From Faecalibacterium sp. UBA1819 (GTDB lineage Bacteria; Bacillota; Clostridia; Oscillospirales; Ruminococcaceae), in contig DCEX01000012.1 of the NCBI GenBank assembly GCA_002315015.1, forward strand, positions 11,236-75,235: 64,000 nt of DNA, given 5' to 3'. Positions 18,012-27,021 of the stretch are shown here, piece after piece (the first letter of the stretch is position 1; every line of letters begins with the position of its first letter). The notes beneath the pieces were generated by a model. The model was not told where the DNA came from and did not search any database. It worked only from the letters and a program-made list of their open reading frames with translations. Both the position numbers and the translations under genes were made by a program.

Positions 18012-19034
18012 TTATAAAAACAGGGAAACAGCCGATTGGCGCTCTACAATTTCCACATCGGTTTTTAAGCGGAACGAGCCGCTGTTTTTTCCTGTTTGAA
18101 TGCGCTCCAGCAAAAGCTGTGTCGCCAATACAGCCTTTTGCGTAATATTCTGCGAAACCGAGGTGAGCTTCGGGGTAGTGTATTGGCATAAATTCAAATT
18201 ATCGTAGCCGATAATGGAGAGGTCTACCGGAATTCGGCAGCCTTCCAAGCGCGCACCCTCCATGACGCCGATGGCGCAGATATCAGCCGTCGTAACAACA
18301 GCGGTGATGCCTGCTTGACAAGAGGCAATCCGCTTGCCGGCTGCAATGCCGCCTTCATAAGAAGGGGGATTGCTGAAAACCAGTTCGGGCCGATAGGGGA
18401 TATCACTATCTGCAAGGGCGCGGCAGTAACCGTGAAAACGTGTTGTAAGCACGCCGTTGCCCTCGTAATCCGCCACAAAGGCAATTTGCTTGTGGCCGCG
18501 GTTGATTAAATATTTGGTGGACAGATAAAGCCCTTTTTCGTCGTCCGAAGAAACCGTGATGATATTGTCGTCTTGCACATTACTGTCAAATACTGCAATC
18601 GGGCAGGAGATATTTTGCGCAAGCTTCTTTAAGTATTCATCCGAGTGCGGATAAAGAAAAATAATGCCGTCCATGTTCCAGTTTTTCAAAAGAGCGGAAA
18701 CGTCTGTCTTTTTTGACACAGAGCGGACCATGGTATAGTAGCCGCTATGGCGCAGCTCTTTTTCAATGGTGCCCACCATGGAGCTGATGTAAGGATTCTC
18801 CAAATAGTTTTCCTCGCCGTCGGCCTCGTCGGCAGAAATAATGATTTGGACGATATTGGAGCTTTTGCTGGTTAAGCTGCGTGCGTTCAAATTGGGAACA
18901 TAGCCCGACTCGCGGATAATGGCATTGACTTTTTCAATGGTCTTTTCAGAAACGCGGTTGTACTTGCCATTGATGACGTTCGATACCGTCATGATGCTGA
19001 CACCGGCCAAGTCGGCAATTTCTTTTAAAGTCAT
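18012..19034 (-). CDS. LacI-family transcriptional regulator
   Basis: A 340-residue repressor-type protein. Residues 2-25 form the helix-turn-helix (LKEIADLAGVSIMTVSNVING), followed by the hinge (GYVPNLNARSL) and a periplasmic-binding-like ligand domain with IIGYDNL and TSVSQN near the end. It is divergent from the sugar ABC transporter and GH31 genes, which it probably controls, and its own promoter carries a palindrome at the expected start of transcription. Confidence 0.92.
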   Translation of the reverse strand: MTLKEIADLAGVSIMTVSNVINGKYNRVSEKTIEKVNAIIRESGYVPNLNARSLTSKSSNIVQIIISADEADGEENYLENPYISSMVGTIEKELRHSGYYTMVRSVSKKTDVSALLKNWNMDGIIFLYPHSDEYLKKLAQNISCPIAVFDSNVQDDNIITVSSDDEKGLYLSTKYLINRGHKQIAFVADYEGNGVLTTRFHGYCRALADSDIPYRPELVFSNPPSYEGGIAAGKRIASCQAGITAVVTTADICAIGVMEGARLEGCRIPVDLSIIGYDNLNLCQYTTPKLTSVSQNITQKAVLATQLLLERIQTGKNSGSFRLKTDVEIVERQSAVSLFL

Positions 19035-19125
19035 TGTTGTTTGTCCTTTCTAAACGCTGTTTTTGATACGAATAAAAGCGCAAGTGATGGTGATGGACAA
19101 AGCAGCGTTTTCTTGAGGTTTAACA

Positions 19126-19145
19126 AATAAACGTCTAGGTTTATT
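19126..19145. promoter_or_regulatory. Candidate LacI-family operator
   Basis: AATAAAC-GTCTAG-GTTTATT, a palindrome with 7-bp arms, begins 4 nt downstream of the -10 box of the lacI-type gene, so a bound repressor would block its own transcription. The half-site ATAAACCT recurs at 19301-19308, just downstream of the transporter promoter. Confidence 0.5.
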
Positions 19146-19148
19146 ATT

Positions 19149-19176
19149 ATTATACATCAAAAAGCGAAAAAAGCAA
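19149..19176 (-). promoter_or_regulatory. Promoter of the lacI-type gene
   Basis: Minus strand: -35 TTGCTT (19171-19176), 16-nt spacer, -10 TATAAT (19149-19154). Confidence 0.6.
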
Positions 19177-19255
19177 CACGGAAATCCTTTTAGGGTATTT
19201 TGCACAAATTAAAATGGGATAGAATAGACAAAATGGCAAAGTTGGCATGGAGTTA

Positions 19256-19284
19256 TTGACTTTTTAAAAACAAAATGGTACATT
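19256..19284 (+). promoter_or_regulatory. Promoter of the sugar transporter operon
   Basis: -35 TTGACT (19256-19261), 17-nt spacer, -10 TACATT (19279-19284). The 322-bp region between the divergent genes also contains the candidate operator and a TTTAGCGATAAA near-palindrome at about 19294-19305. Confidence 0.6.
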
Positions 19285-19356
19285 GTTTACAGATTTAGCG
19301 ATAAACCTTTTGCCGGTAAGAAAGGTTGAAAAATCTGAAAGAGGAGATGCACGAAT

Positions 19357-20730
19357 ATGAAAAAGAAACTGACGGCACTTGCGTTATCAGCGGCTTTGAC
19401 AGCGGGAATGCTGGCGGGCTGCGGCGGACAGACAAGCGCAGAGCAAACAGCGGTAGAAGTACCCACCGAGCCTTTTGGCGATACCATCAAATATGACCCT
19501 TCCGTGGAAATCAACAACGGCGAGCCGATTTCTTTGGACTTGTGGGAGTGGGGCAGTGACGACTTGTTCCAAGAGATTATCGACGGCTATCAGGCAATTC
19601 ACCCCAATGTCACCATCAATTTGGTGAACAACCCGTGGGAAGATTATTGGACAAAATTGCCGCTGGCTTTGGATGGCGAGGATGGCCCGGCGCTGTTCAA
19701 TATTCATAACAGCTACCATGAAAACCTCATCAACTATCTGGCTCCGTTGGAGATTCCTTTGGAGGATTTGGAAGCAGACTTCACCGGCGTTGGCGCACAC
19801 GTCATCGACGGCAAAGTGTATTATATCGACTACGGTATGATGACCGGAACGGTTTACTATAACAAGGCAATGTGGGAAGCCGCTGGGCTGACCGAAGAAG
19901 ACATTCCCAAAACATGGGATGAAATGATTGAAGCAGCCAAAAAGCTGACCATCAAAGACGGCGATACGTTGATTCAAGCCGGTTTAAACTTTAACGACGA
20001 TTTCCATCAGAACTATCTGCTGGGCCTGAACTATCAGCTGGGCGCAAACCTGTTCCAAGAGGACGGCAAAACCCCGAATGTCAATTCCGACGAAATGAAG
20101 CAAGTGATGCAGATGCTCGTGGATATGTATGAGAAAGACGGCATCGGCTCCAAAGACTTTGGCGAAAAGGGCGCCGACAGCTTCGGCCAAGGACAGTCGG
20201 CCATGGTAATTCAATGGGGCCACTACTACAACACCTTGAAAACAACATGGACAGATATTGATTTCGGCGTGTTTGAAATCCCGACCTTTGACGGCGAAAC
20301 ACCGTATGCTTACAACCGTTACAACGGTGAGTCCACCTTCGGCATCAACAAGAATGCTCCTGCCGACCAGCAGGCAGTGGCTCAGGACTTTGTCAAATAC
20401 TTCCTTGCAAACGACGATGCACAAATTGCCTTTAACTTGGCAATGAGCACCTTCCCGGCAAAGAAATCGCTGGCAGATAATGAGGAAATCTTGGCAAATC
20501 CCTCTTTGGCAGTTCTGGCCGAGCACATTGACCGTTATATCTGGCCGGGCCCCATGCCTGCAACGGTTGAAACCTCTTTGAAAAAAGCAGGTCAAGACGT
20601 ATTCTTCAATGGTGTAGATATCGATACTGCGCTGAATGAAGCACAGGCAAATATCATCAAAGATATGGAGAACAGCACCTTTACCTCGGTTGAAAATCTG
20701 TATGCTTATGCCAGCGAGAAAAAGGCATAA
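19357..20730 (+). CDS. Sugar ABC transporter substrate-binding lipoprotein
   Basis: A 457-residue family-1 extracellular solute-binding protein. The lipoprotein signal ends in LAGC with C22 as the lipidated cysteine. The mature protein has the usual binding-protein features (GYQAIHPNVTINLV, YYNKAMWEAAGL, IPKTWDEM). It would capture an oligosaccharide for the two permeases downstream. No ATPase gene is linked; such systems in Firmicutes often share one MsmK-type ATPase. GAGGAG is about 10 nt before the ATG. Confidence 0.93.
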   Translation: MKKKLTALALSAALTAGMLAGCGGQTSAEQTAVEVPTEPFGDTIKYDPSVEINNGEPISLDLWEWGSDDLFQEIIDGYQAIHPNVTINLVNNPWEDYWTKLPLALDGEDGPALFNIHNSYHENLINYLAPLEIPLEDLEADFTGVGAHVIDGKVYYIDYGMMTGTVYYNKAMWEAAGLTEEDIPKTWDEMIEAAKKLTIKDGDTLIQAGLNFNDDFHQNYLLGLNYQLGANLFQEDGKTPNVNSDEMKQVMQMLVDMYEKDGIGSKDFGEKGADSFGQGQSAMVIQWGHYYNTLKTTWTDIDFGVFEIPTFDGETPYAYNRYNGESTFGINKNAPADQQAVAQDFVKYFLANDDAQIAFNLAMSTFPAKKSLADNEEILANPSLAVLAEHIDRYIWPGPMPATVETSLKKAGQDVFFNGVDIDTALNEAQANIIKDMENSTFTSVENLYAYASEKKA

Positions 20731-20808
20731 GGCAGCGAAGATCATCGAATTGGAATCAAGCAATCTAGGGCGTATCTGAACATTTTAACTTTTCAGAAAG
20801 CCCCCAAC

Positions 20809-20866
20809 AAAAAGGGCGGCCGCATCGTTCGCACAGCCGTCTGTGCGGCGCAGGGCTGCCCTTTTT
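20809..20866 (+). terminator. Intercistronic stem-loop after the binding-protein gene
   Basis: AAAAAGGGCGGC pairs with GCTGCCCTTTTT around an inner GCACAG/CTGTGC hairpin (20831-20846). It lies between binding-protein and permease genes and probably lowers downstream expression or protects the upstream mRNA, as is common in such operons. Confidence 0.6.
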
Positions 20867-20891
20867 GTAACTGGAAAGGGAGGAACGGAAC

Positions 20892-21770
20892 ATGCAAAAG
20901 CGACCGGGCACTTTAAAACGCAAAAGCGAAGTGCTGCTGAGAAATATTGTTGTGACGGCGATGGTGATTTACTTTACCGTTTTCTTAATTATCCCCATTA
21001 TTATTGCTTTCGCAGGCAGCTTTCACAACTGGAACCCGTTGAGCGGTACATATGACTTTTTGGGTTTAAAAAACTATGTCAACGTATTTACAAGCGGTCT
21101 GTTTTGGACTTCGATGTTTAACACGGTGATCTTTTCCGTCGTGGTAATCATCTTTCGCGTTGGCTTGGGCTTGAGCATTGCTTGTGCGCTCAACAGCGCG
21201 CTTGTAAAATACAAAAGCTTTTTCCGCGCCGTTTACTATATGCCGGTTGTCACCCCGATGGTGGCCGTTGCTTTTGTTTGGAAGTTCATGTATAATCCGC
21301 AAATCGGTACCATCAACAATATCCTGGGCTTGGATATCAACTGGCTGATGAACCCGAAAACCGCTTTAATTGCCGTGATGATCATGACCATTTGGAAAGA
21401 CTTTGGCTATGCAGTAGTCATGTACTTGGCCGGCCTTTATTCTTTGCCCAGCGATGCGCTGGAAGCGGCAAAAGTGGATGGCGCCACCAGCTGGCAAACC
21501 TTCCGTTATATCACCTTCCCGCTGCTGAAACCGATGACCTTGTTTGTGGTGATTACCTCCATTATTTCTTACATTCAGGCATATGTGCAGATTTTGATTA
21601 TGACAGAAGGCGGCCCGGGTACAGCCACCTATCTCGCTTCCTATATTATTTATGATGAGGCGTTTGTTAAGTATAACTTTGGTTATGCCTCGGCCTTGTC
21701 GTTTGTGTTGTTTGTCATTACAGCGGTGTTGACTTGGCTGTCGTTCCGCGTTTCTGGAAATCAAGAGTAA
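20892..21770 (+). CDS. Sugar ABC transporter permease (MalF type)
   Basis: A 292-residue inner-membrane protein with six predicted membrane segments. The EAA loop that docks the ATPase begins at E191 (EAAKVDGATSWQTF). GGGAGG lies 8 nt before the ATG. Pairs with the next gene. Confidence 0.93.
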   Translation: MQKRPGTLKRKSEVLLRNIVVTAMVIYFTVFLIIPIIIAFAGSFHNWNPLSGTYDFLGLKNYVNVFTSGLFWTSMFNTVIFSVVVIIFRVGLGLSIACALNSALVKYKSFFRAVYYMPVVTPMVAVAFVWKFMYNPQIGTINNILGLDINWLMNPKTALIAVMIMTIWKDFGYAVVMYLAGLYSLPSDALEAAKVDGATSWQTFRYITFPLLKPMTLFVVITSIISYIQAYVQILIMTEGGPGTATYLASYIIYDEAFVKYNFGYASALSFVLFVITAVLTWLSFRVSGNQE

Positions 21771-21784
21771 GGAGGAAATGGGAT

Positions 21785-22606
21785 ATGCGCAGAAAAATCA
21801 GCAGCGTGATATTGAATATCGTGCTTTTGTTGATGGGAGTGGTAACGGTATACCCGTTTGTGTGGATGCTGTCATCCTCCTTTAAAAAGAACAACGAAAT
21901 CATGGCGCTCCAGCAGCATTTGCTGCCGCAGCTGTTTACCGTCCAAAATTATATCAACATGAACTCGCGCTTTAACTTTATGCGCTTTTTCGCCAACAGC
22001 TTGTTTGTCACCATTGCCATCACGGTAGTGGTCATCTACACGAGTACCATTTGCGGTTTTGTACTCAGCAAGTATCGCTTTAAAGGCAGGGAAGTGCTGT
22101 TCGGCTTTATTTTGTCCACCATGATGATTCCGTGGTGCGTTACCATCATTCCGAAATATTCCATGATTCAGGCGTTTGGCTGGATTGACAGTTACAGCGC
22201 GTTGATTGTGCCCGCCATGTTCAGCGGCTTTGGTATTTTCATGATGAAGCAGCATATTGCCACTATGCCGGATGAAATTTTGGAAGCCGCCCGCATCGAC
22301 GGTGCAAATGAATTTTCGATTTTTCATCAAATTGTCTTTCCAATGGCCAAAAACGGCATTTCCAGTATTGCGATTTTCCAGTTCCTTTGGGCGTGGGAAG
22401 ATTATCTGTGGCCGTACCTCGTCATTAACACGAAAGAAAAACAGCTGCTTTCTGTCGGCTTAAAAATGTTTAACGGCCAATATTCTACCGACTACGGCGC
22501 ATTGTTTGCGGCAACTGCCGTTTCTATTGTTCCGGTGCTTGTGATTTATCTGTTCTTCCAGCGTCAGTTTATCGCCGGAATTGCGTCCTCTGCTGTCAAG
22601 GGATAA
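21785..22606 (+). CDS. Sugar ABC transporter permease (MalG type)
   Basis: A 273-residue partner permease with about six membrane segments and the EAA motif (EAARIDGANEFSIFHQIVFP). The frame could extend back to 21734 inside the previous gene, but AAGGAGG lies before ATG 21785, and the family begins with a short basic N-terminus (MRRKISS). Translated 15 nt after the first permease. Confidence 0.93.
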   Translation: MRRKISSVILNIVLLLMGVVTVYPFVWMLSSSFKKNNEIMALQQHLLPQLFTVQNYINMNSRFNFMRFFANSLFVTIAITVVVIYTSTICGFVLSKYRFKGREVLFGFILSTMMIPWCVTIIPKYSMIQAFGWIDSYSALIVPAMFSGFGIFMMKQHIATMPDEILEAARIDGANEFSIFHQIVFPMAKNGISSIAIFQFLWAWEDYLWPYLVINTKEKQLLSVGLKMFNGQYSTDYGALFAATAVSIVPVLVIYLFFQRQFIAGIASSAVKG

Positions 22607-22687
22607 AAAGGTTGTCTAAAACTTGAATACACTCGAAATTTGCTGAAAAATTTGCCGGGGGAACGCCCTTGGCAAGGAGGTTTTACA

Positions 22688-25081
22688 ATGAAAGAGATTT
22701 ATCGCGTTGCGACAACGCCGCAGGCCTTGACGCAGCAAATGGTAACGGGGGAACATTACCGGATTACCGTATTAACGCCCGGCTTGCTCCGTTTGGAGTA
22801 CAGCGACGACGGCGTGTTTGAAGACCGTGCAACGCAGATGGTATGGCACCGCGATTTTCAGCCCGCAGACTATCGTGTCATTCACACAGAGGACGGCATT
22901 GAAATTCACACGGAGATGCTTCAGCTGATTTACAACGAAAAAGAGTTTTCGGCCAACGGGCTCAGCATTCAGGTGAAAGGAAACTTAACCGCCTATCATA
23001 GCATTTGGCACTATGGCGAGCCGATTACCGACTTGGGCGGTACAGCCAGAACATTGGACGAAGCCGACGGCGCGATTCCGCTTGACCATGGTGTTGCTTC
23101 CCGCAACGGTTTTTCCGTGCTGGACGACAGCCGTTCGCAGGTTCTTTTGGAGGATGGCTGGATTGAAACGAGAAAAAAAGGTGTGAAAGACCTTTATTTC
23201 TTTGGCTATGGCCACAACTATAAGCAAGCACTGGCTGATTTTTACTACCTGTGCGGCAAAACGCCGATGCTGCCGCGCTTTGCGCTGGGCAACTGGTGGA
23301 GCCGTTACTACCGCTACACCGAGGAAAGCTACCGAGAGCTGATGGATCGCTTTGAGCGGGAAAACCTGCCGTTTACCGTGGCCGTGATTGACATGGATTG
23401 GCACTTAGTAGACATCGACCCGAAATATGGAAGCGGCTGGACGGGATACACTTGGAATAAGGAGCTTTTCCCCGACCCGAAGCGCTTTTTGCAGGATTTG
23501 CACCGCCGCGGAATGAGAACAACGCTGAATGTTCACCCGGCAGACGGCGTGCGTGCGCATGAAGAACGTTACCCCGAAATGGCGAAAGCAATGGGAGTGG
23601 ACGCATCGAAGGAAGACCCCGTTGTGTGCGATCCCGCCAGCCCCAAGTTTATGGAGGCTTATTTTGAGTATCTGCATCATCCGCTGGAGGACGAGGGCGT
23701 TGATTTTTGGTGGATTGACTGGCAGCAGGGCAGTCACACGAAAGTAGAAGGCTTAGACCCGCTGTGGATTTTCAACCACTATCACTTTTTGGACAGCGCC
23801 CGCGGCGGCAAGCGCCCCATGACCTTCTCGCGTTACGCGGGGCCGGGCAGCCACCGCTATCCCGTCGGCTTCTCCGGTGATACCATTACAACATGGGAGT
23901 CGCTTGATTTCCAGCCCTACTTCACATCGACGGCAACCAACGTCGGCTACGGATGGTGGAGCCACGACATCGGCGGCCATATGATGGGTTATAAAAACGA
24001 TGAGATGGTTGCCCGCTGGGTGCAGTACGGCGTTTATTCGCCCATTATGCGCTTGCATTCTTCGTGCAGTGAGTTCAACGGCAAAGAGCCTTGGCGCTAC
24101 AAAGCGGAGGTGCGGGAAGTGATTGGCGAAATGCTGCGCGAACGTCATCGGCTGATGCCCTATCTTTACACCATGAACTATCGCAGCTACCACGACAATC
24201 TGCCGCTGGTGATGCCGCTTTATTATGAATCTCCCGAAGAAGCGGCGGCATACGAGATGAAAAATGAGTTTTATTTTGGTACCGAGCTGCTCGTTGCACC
24301 GATCACTTCGCCGCGCAAAGCGGATTTGAATGTTGCAAAAGTAACGGCTTGGCTGCCTGAGGGAACTTGGTATGATATTTACACCGGCATGATGTATGAC
24401 GGCGGCCGCACGATGAACTTGTACCGCGACCTGAACACCATTCCCGTTTTTGCAAAAGCCGGTGCGATTCTGCCTATGACGGAGAAAATCAGCGGGGTAG
24501 AGGCAACCAGCAACCCCGAACAGCTGACCCTTCGCGTCTTTGCAGGTGCAGACGGTGCGTTTGAGCTGTACGAGGATGACAACGAAACCTGCAATTATGA
24601 AACCGGTGTTTGCTGTGTGACAAAGATGACTTATGCCCATGGCGACAGCGCAGTATTTACGATTGAGCCTGCACAGGGAAAAACGGAACTCATTCCCGAA
24701 AAGCGGCAGTATACGGTTGTGCTGACTGGTTGGCAGGATGTGCGTGAAAGCGTACAGGTCACAGTGGATGGAACGGCAATCGAATGTGAAATGGCCTATG
24801 ATGAACACACAAATGCCATCACGATTCTGCTGCCTGCCGTTGGCGTCACAAGCTGTGTGAAAGTAAAGGTCAAGGGACACATGGCGAAGGAAAACCATGT
24901 CGAAAAGCGCTGCTTTGATTTCTTGAACCAAGCTGAAATCGGCTTCACGCTGAAAGACCGCTTGTATCAAATGATACAGAAAGAAAAACGTGTCCCTGTT
25001 TTGTTGGCGCAGCTTTCCTCTATGGATTTGGATGAGGATTTGCTGGGCGTATTGACAGAGATTTTGACCGCTTTGAGTTAA
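22688..25081 (+). CDS. Glycoside hydrolase family 31
   Basis: A 797-residue GH31 enzyme (alpha-glucosidase/alpha-xylosidase superfamily), retaining mechanism. Likely nucleophile D344 in WWIDWQQG and acid/base D398 in FSGDTIT; IDMDWH and GHMMGYKNDEMVARWVQYG are other catalytic-barrel motifs. No signal peptide, so it acts on sugar imported by the adjacent transporter. AAGGAGG precedes ATG 22688. Substrate cannot be assigned from sequence. Confidence 0.92.
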   Translation: MKEIYRVATTPQALTQQMVTGEHYRITVLTPGLLRLEYSDDGVFEDRATQMVWHRDFQPADYRVIHTEDGIEIHTEMLQLIYNEKEFSANGLSIQVKGNLTAYHSIWHYGEPITDLGGTARTLDEADGAIPLDHGVASRNGFSVLDDSRSQVLLEDGWIETRKKGVKDLYFFGYGHNYKQALADFYYLCGKTPMLPRFALGNWWSRYYRYTEESYRELMDRFERENLPFTVAVIDMDWHLVDIDPKYGSGWTGYTWNKELFPDPKRFLQDLHRRGMRTTLNVHPADGVRAHEERYPEMAKAMGVDASKEDPVVCDPASPKFMEAYFEYLHHPLEDEGVDFWWIDWQQGSHTKVEGLDPLWIFNHYHFLDSARGGKRPMTFSRYAGPGSHRYPVGFSGDTITTWESLDFQPYFTSTATNVGYGWWSHDIGGHMMGYKNDEMVARWVQYGVYSPIMRLHSSCSEFNGKEPWRYKAEVREVIGEMLRERHRLMPYLYTMNYRSYHDNLPLVMPLYYESPEEAAAYEMKNEFYFGTELLVAPITSPRKADLNVAKVTAWLPEGTWYDIYTGMMYDGGRTMNLYRDLNTIPVFAKAGAILPMTEKISGVEATSNPEQLTLRVFAGADGAFELYEDDNETCNYETGVCCVTKMTYAHGDSAVFTIEPAQGKTELIPEKRQYTVVLTGWQDVRESVQVTVDGTAIECEMAYDEHTNAITILLPAVGVTSCVKVKVKGHMAKENHVEKRCFDFLNQAEIGFTLKDRLYQMIQKEKRVPVLLAQLSSMDLDEDLLGVLTEILTALS

Positions 25082-25110
25082 AGCAAAAACATAAATAAAG
25101 TTTGAAGTCA

Positions 25111-25173
25111 AAAACGGCATTCCATTTGCTGAGACAGGGTGAACTGTCGGTACAGCAGATGGAATGCCGTTTT
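25111..25173. terminator. Bidirectional terminator
   Basis: Arms 25111-25131 and 25153-25173 pair over about 21 bp with one offset, flanked by A4 and T4. It separates the convergent GH31 and ROK genes. Confidence 0.7.
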
Positions 25174-25200
25174 CTGAATGGTTTAAGCTGTTTTGCTTTT

Positions 25201-26082
25201 TTAAAGTGTGCAAAGCCCTTGAATGGCGCGCTCCGAAGTGTCAGCTGTAATGGAAAGACGAATGTTTTTTTCTTGACACAGCGCAGAAAGCGGCTCGCCG
25301 AATAAGGCAAAGCTTCGTGTCACTTGGCCGCCAAGACAAAGGCAGTCAGGGGCGAAGCTGCTTAAAATAGGAGCCAAGCCGTCGGCAATGCGCTGGCCGA
25401 ATTTTAAAAAGCATTTCTTGGCAAGCGGATTGCCGCTTTGCGCCATTTTGGAAAGGGCTGCACCCTCCAGCGGCTCACCGAGCGTTTCCAAGGCTAACGC
25501 TACCAAGCCGCGCTTGGAAAGATAGTCGTCCAAACAGCCGTCTAAAAAAGGAGTGGGGTAGAGGTACCCGTGCGGCGGCACATGCGGGGTTCCCTCCGGT
25601 GCGAGTGCGCCGTTTTGTCCAAAAGCACTGCCGCAGCCTGTGCCGATGCAGACAGCCAGTGTCTTTTTGCTGCCGACTGCCCCGCCAAAGTGCATTTCGC
25701 CCAAACAGAATGCTGCGGCATCATTGATAAAGCGAATTTGGGAAGGCTGCTGCAAAAAGTCGCTGCAAAAAGGAAAAAACAGCTCCCGCAGATTTTTTTG
25801 AAAGAATGCTTCGTATTTATCCAAACCTTCAATCAGGCAAACGCCGTTTTCGTAATCAAACGGGCCGGGAAAGGCGAAGTGAACACCGTCAATTTTGCTG
25901 CCCTCGGGCGCAAGCTGATACAGTGTTCGCAAAATATGCGAAAAATGGGCGCTCAATTCTTCAAAGCTTCCGTGTGCATTGGCAGGAAAAGATTGAATTG
26001 GGCTGAGGAGAGTTCCGTTTTGAACCGGTGCGGCCTTGATTTCCGTGCCGCCAATATCGAGACAAAGTGTAACGCAATTCAT
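25201..26082 (-). CDS. ROK family sugar kinase-like protein
   Basis: A 293-residue ROK protein (no DNA-binding domain). The ATP phosphate motif DIGGTEIK is at 9-16, FINDAAAF carries the catalytic aspartate and IGTGCGSA is the second phosphate loop. The zinc-binding H-x-G-C-x-C-G-x-x-G-C motif usual in ROK kinases is missing; the corresponding stretch reads HVPPHGYLYPTPFLDGC. Fifteen nt downstream of the GntR gene, so probably one transcript. It likely phosphorylates a hexose. Confidence 0.85.
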   Translation of the reverse strand: MNCVTLCLDIGGTEIKAAPVQNGTLLSPIQSFPANAHGSFEELSAHFSHILRTLYQLAPEGSKIDGVHFAFPGPFDYENGVCLIEGLDKYEAFFQKNLRELFFPFCSDFLQQPSQIRFINDAAAFCLGEMHFGGAVGSKKTLAVCIGTGCGSAFGQNGALAPEGTPHVPPHGYLYPTPFLDGCLDDYLSKRGLVALALETLGEPLEGAALSKMAQSGNPLAKKCFLKFGQRIADGLAPILSSFAPDCLCLGGQVTRSFALFGEPLSALCQEKNIRLSITADTSERAIQGLCTL

Positions 26083-26097
26083 GTGAAAAGCTCCTTT

Positions 26098-26820
26098 TTA
26101 ACGATTTACTTCAATTAAAAAACTGCTGCTCGAGGCAGGATAATAGCTTTCGGCATATTCGATTGCTGCCCCGGAAGCCGTATACCCAGTAGAAGAAATA
26201 AAAACGCACGGTTCAAAAGGCGTAATGCCCAGCGCCGCCGAGACCTCGGACGGCGGCATCATCACTTCTAAACGGCGGACAGCACGGCGGACATCCATAT
26301 TTCTCTGCGCCAAAATATCATAAAAAGAAAGATCCGTGAAATCCAACGTTTCCATATCGGGAAAAAGAGAATGCGGAACAAACACGGTGGTGTAAAGCAC
26401 AGGTGCCTCATTGGAAGTGCCTTCCAAATGACGCAGACGTGTCAAGCGTGTTACTTTTTCTTTTTCTGAAAGTCCCAAAGCCGCGGCCACATGGGCGTCG
26501 GCCGTTTGCACTTTTAATTCCAGTACGCGCGTTCGCATGGTGCAGTGGTGTTTTTCTGCTTCTGCGCGGTATCCGGTGATAAACCGTGTCGATTCGTGCA
26601 AAACCTTCGGCTGGCGTACAAACGTACCCTTTCCTTTGACGCGCATTAAAAGCCCTTCTTGCGTCAAACGCTCTAAAGCAAGCCGCAGAGTGGGGCGGCT
26701 GATCCCCAGCAGTTCGGTCAGCTCATTTTCCGTGGGAATTTGCCCGCCGACGGGATAGGTTCCGTTTTGAATGTTCGTGCGGATATATTCGGCGGCCTGT
26801 TCATGCAATGCTTTTGCCAT
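26098..26820 (-). CDS. GntR-family (HutC/UTRA) transcriptional regulator
   Basis: A 240-residue regulator: winged-helix domain at residues 5-72 (IPTENELTELLGISRPTLRLALERL) and UTRA ligand domain after about 90. AGGAGGATTT precedes ATG 26820; the frame could extend to 26886 without support. It is divergent from the mannose-6-phosphate isomerase gene and upstream of the ROK kinase, so a hexose phosphate is a likely effector. A palindrome covers the -35 of its own promoter. Confidence 0.92.
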   Translation of the reverse strand: MAKALHEQAAEYIRTNIQNGTYPVGGQIPTENELTELLGISRPTLRLALERLTQEGLLMRVKGKGTFVRQPKVLHESTRFITGYRAEAEKHHCTMRTRVLELKVQTADAHVAAALGLSEKEKVTRLTRLRHLEGTSNEAPVLYTTVFVPHSLFPDMETLDFTDLSFYDILAQRNMDVRRAVRRLEVMMPPSEVSAALGITPFEPCVFISSTGYTASGAAIEYAESYYPASSSSFLIEVNR

Positions 26821-26866
26821 AAATCCTCCTGTGCGGAATGGTGAAATCCAGTTTCTTTCTTTTATT

Positions 26867-26895
26867 AGTATAACAAAGCAATGCAAATATGTAAA
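26867..26895 (-). promoter_or_regulatory. Promoter of the GntR-type gene
   Basis: Minus strand: -35 TTTACA (26890-26895), 17-nt spacer, -10 TATACT (26867-26872). Confidence 0.6.
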
Positions 26896-26900
26896 TACAT
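26889..26900. promoter_or_regulatory. Candidate GntR operator
   Basis: ATGTA-AA-TACAT, an exact 5-bp-arm palindrome, overlaps the -35 box of the GntR promoter and lies 25 nt upstream of the isomerase promoter -35. Confidence 0.45.
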
Positions 26901-26924
26901 TTTATAAAATTAGAGAAATATGTA

Positions 26925-26953
26925 TTGACAAATAAGGCAGGATAACGTATTCT
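26925..26953 (+). promoter_or_regulatory. Promoter of the isomerase gene
   Basis: Consensus -35 TTGACA (26925-26930), 17-nt spacer, -10 TATTCT (26948-26953). Confidence 0.65.
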
Positions 26954-27021
26954 GATAATGTAACAATGAAAAGCCGTTCGAAACAGCAGCATGACGGCTG
27001 AACCGGAAAGGAAGCGCTGAG

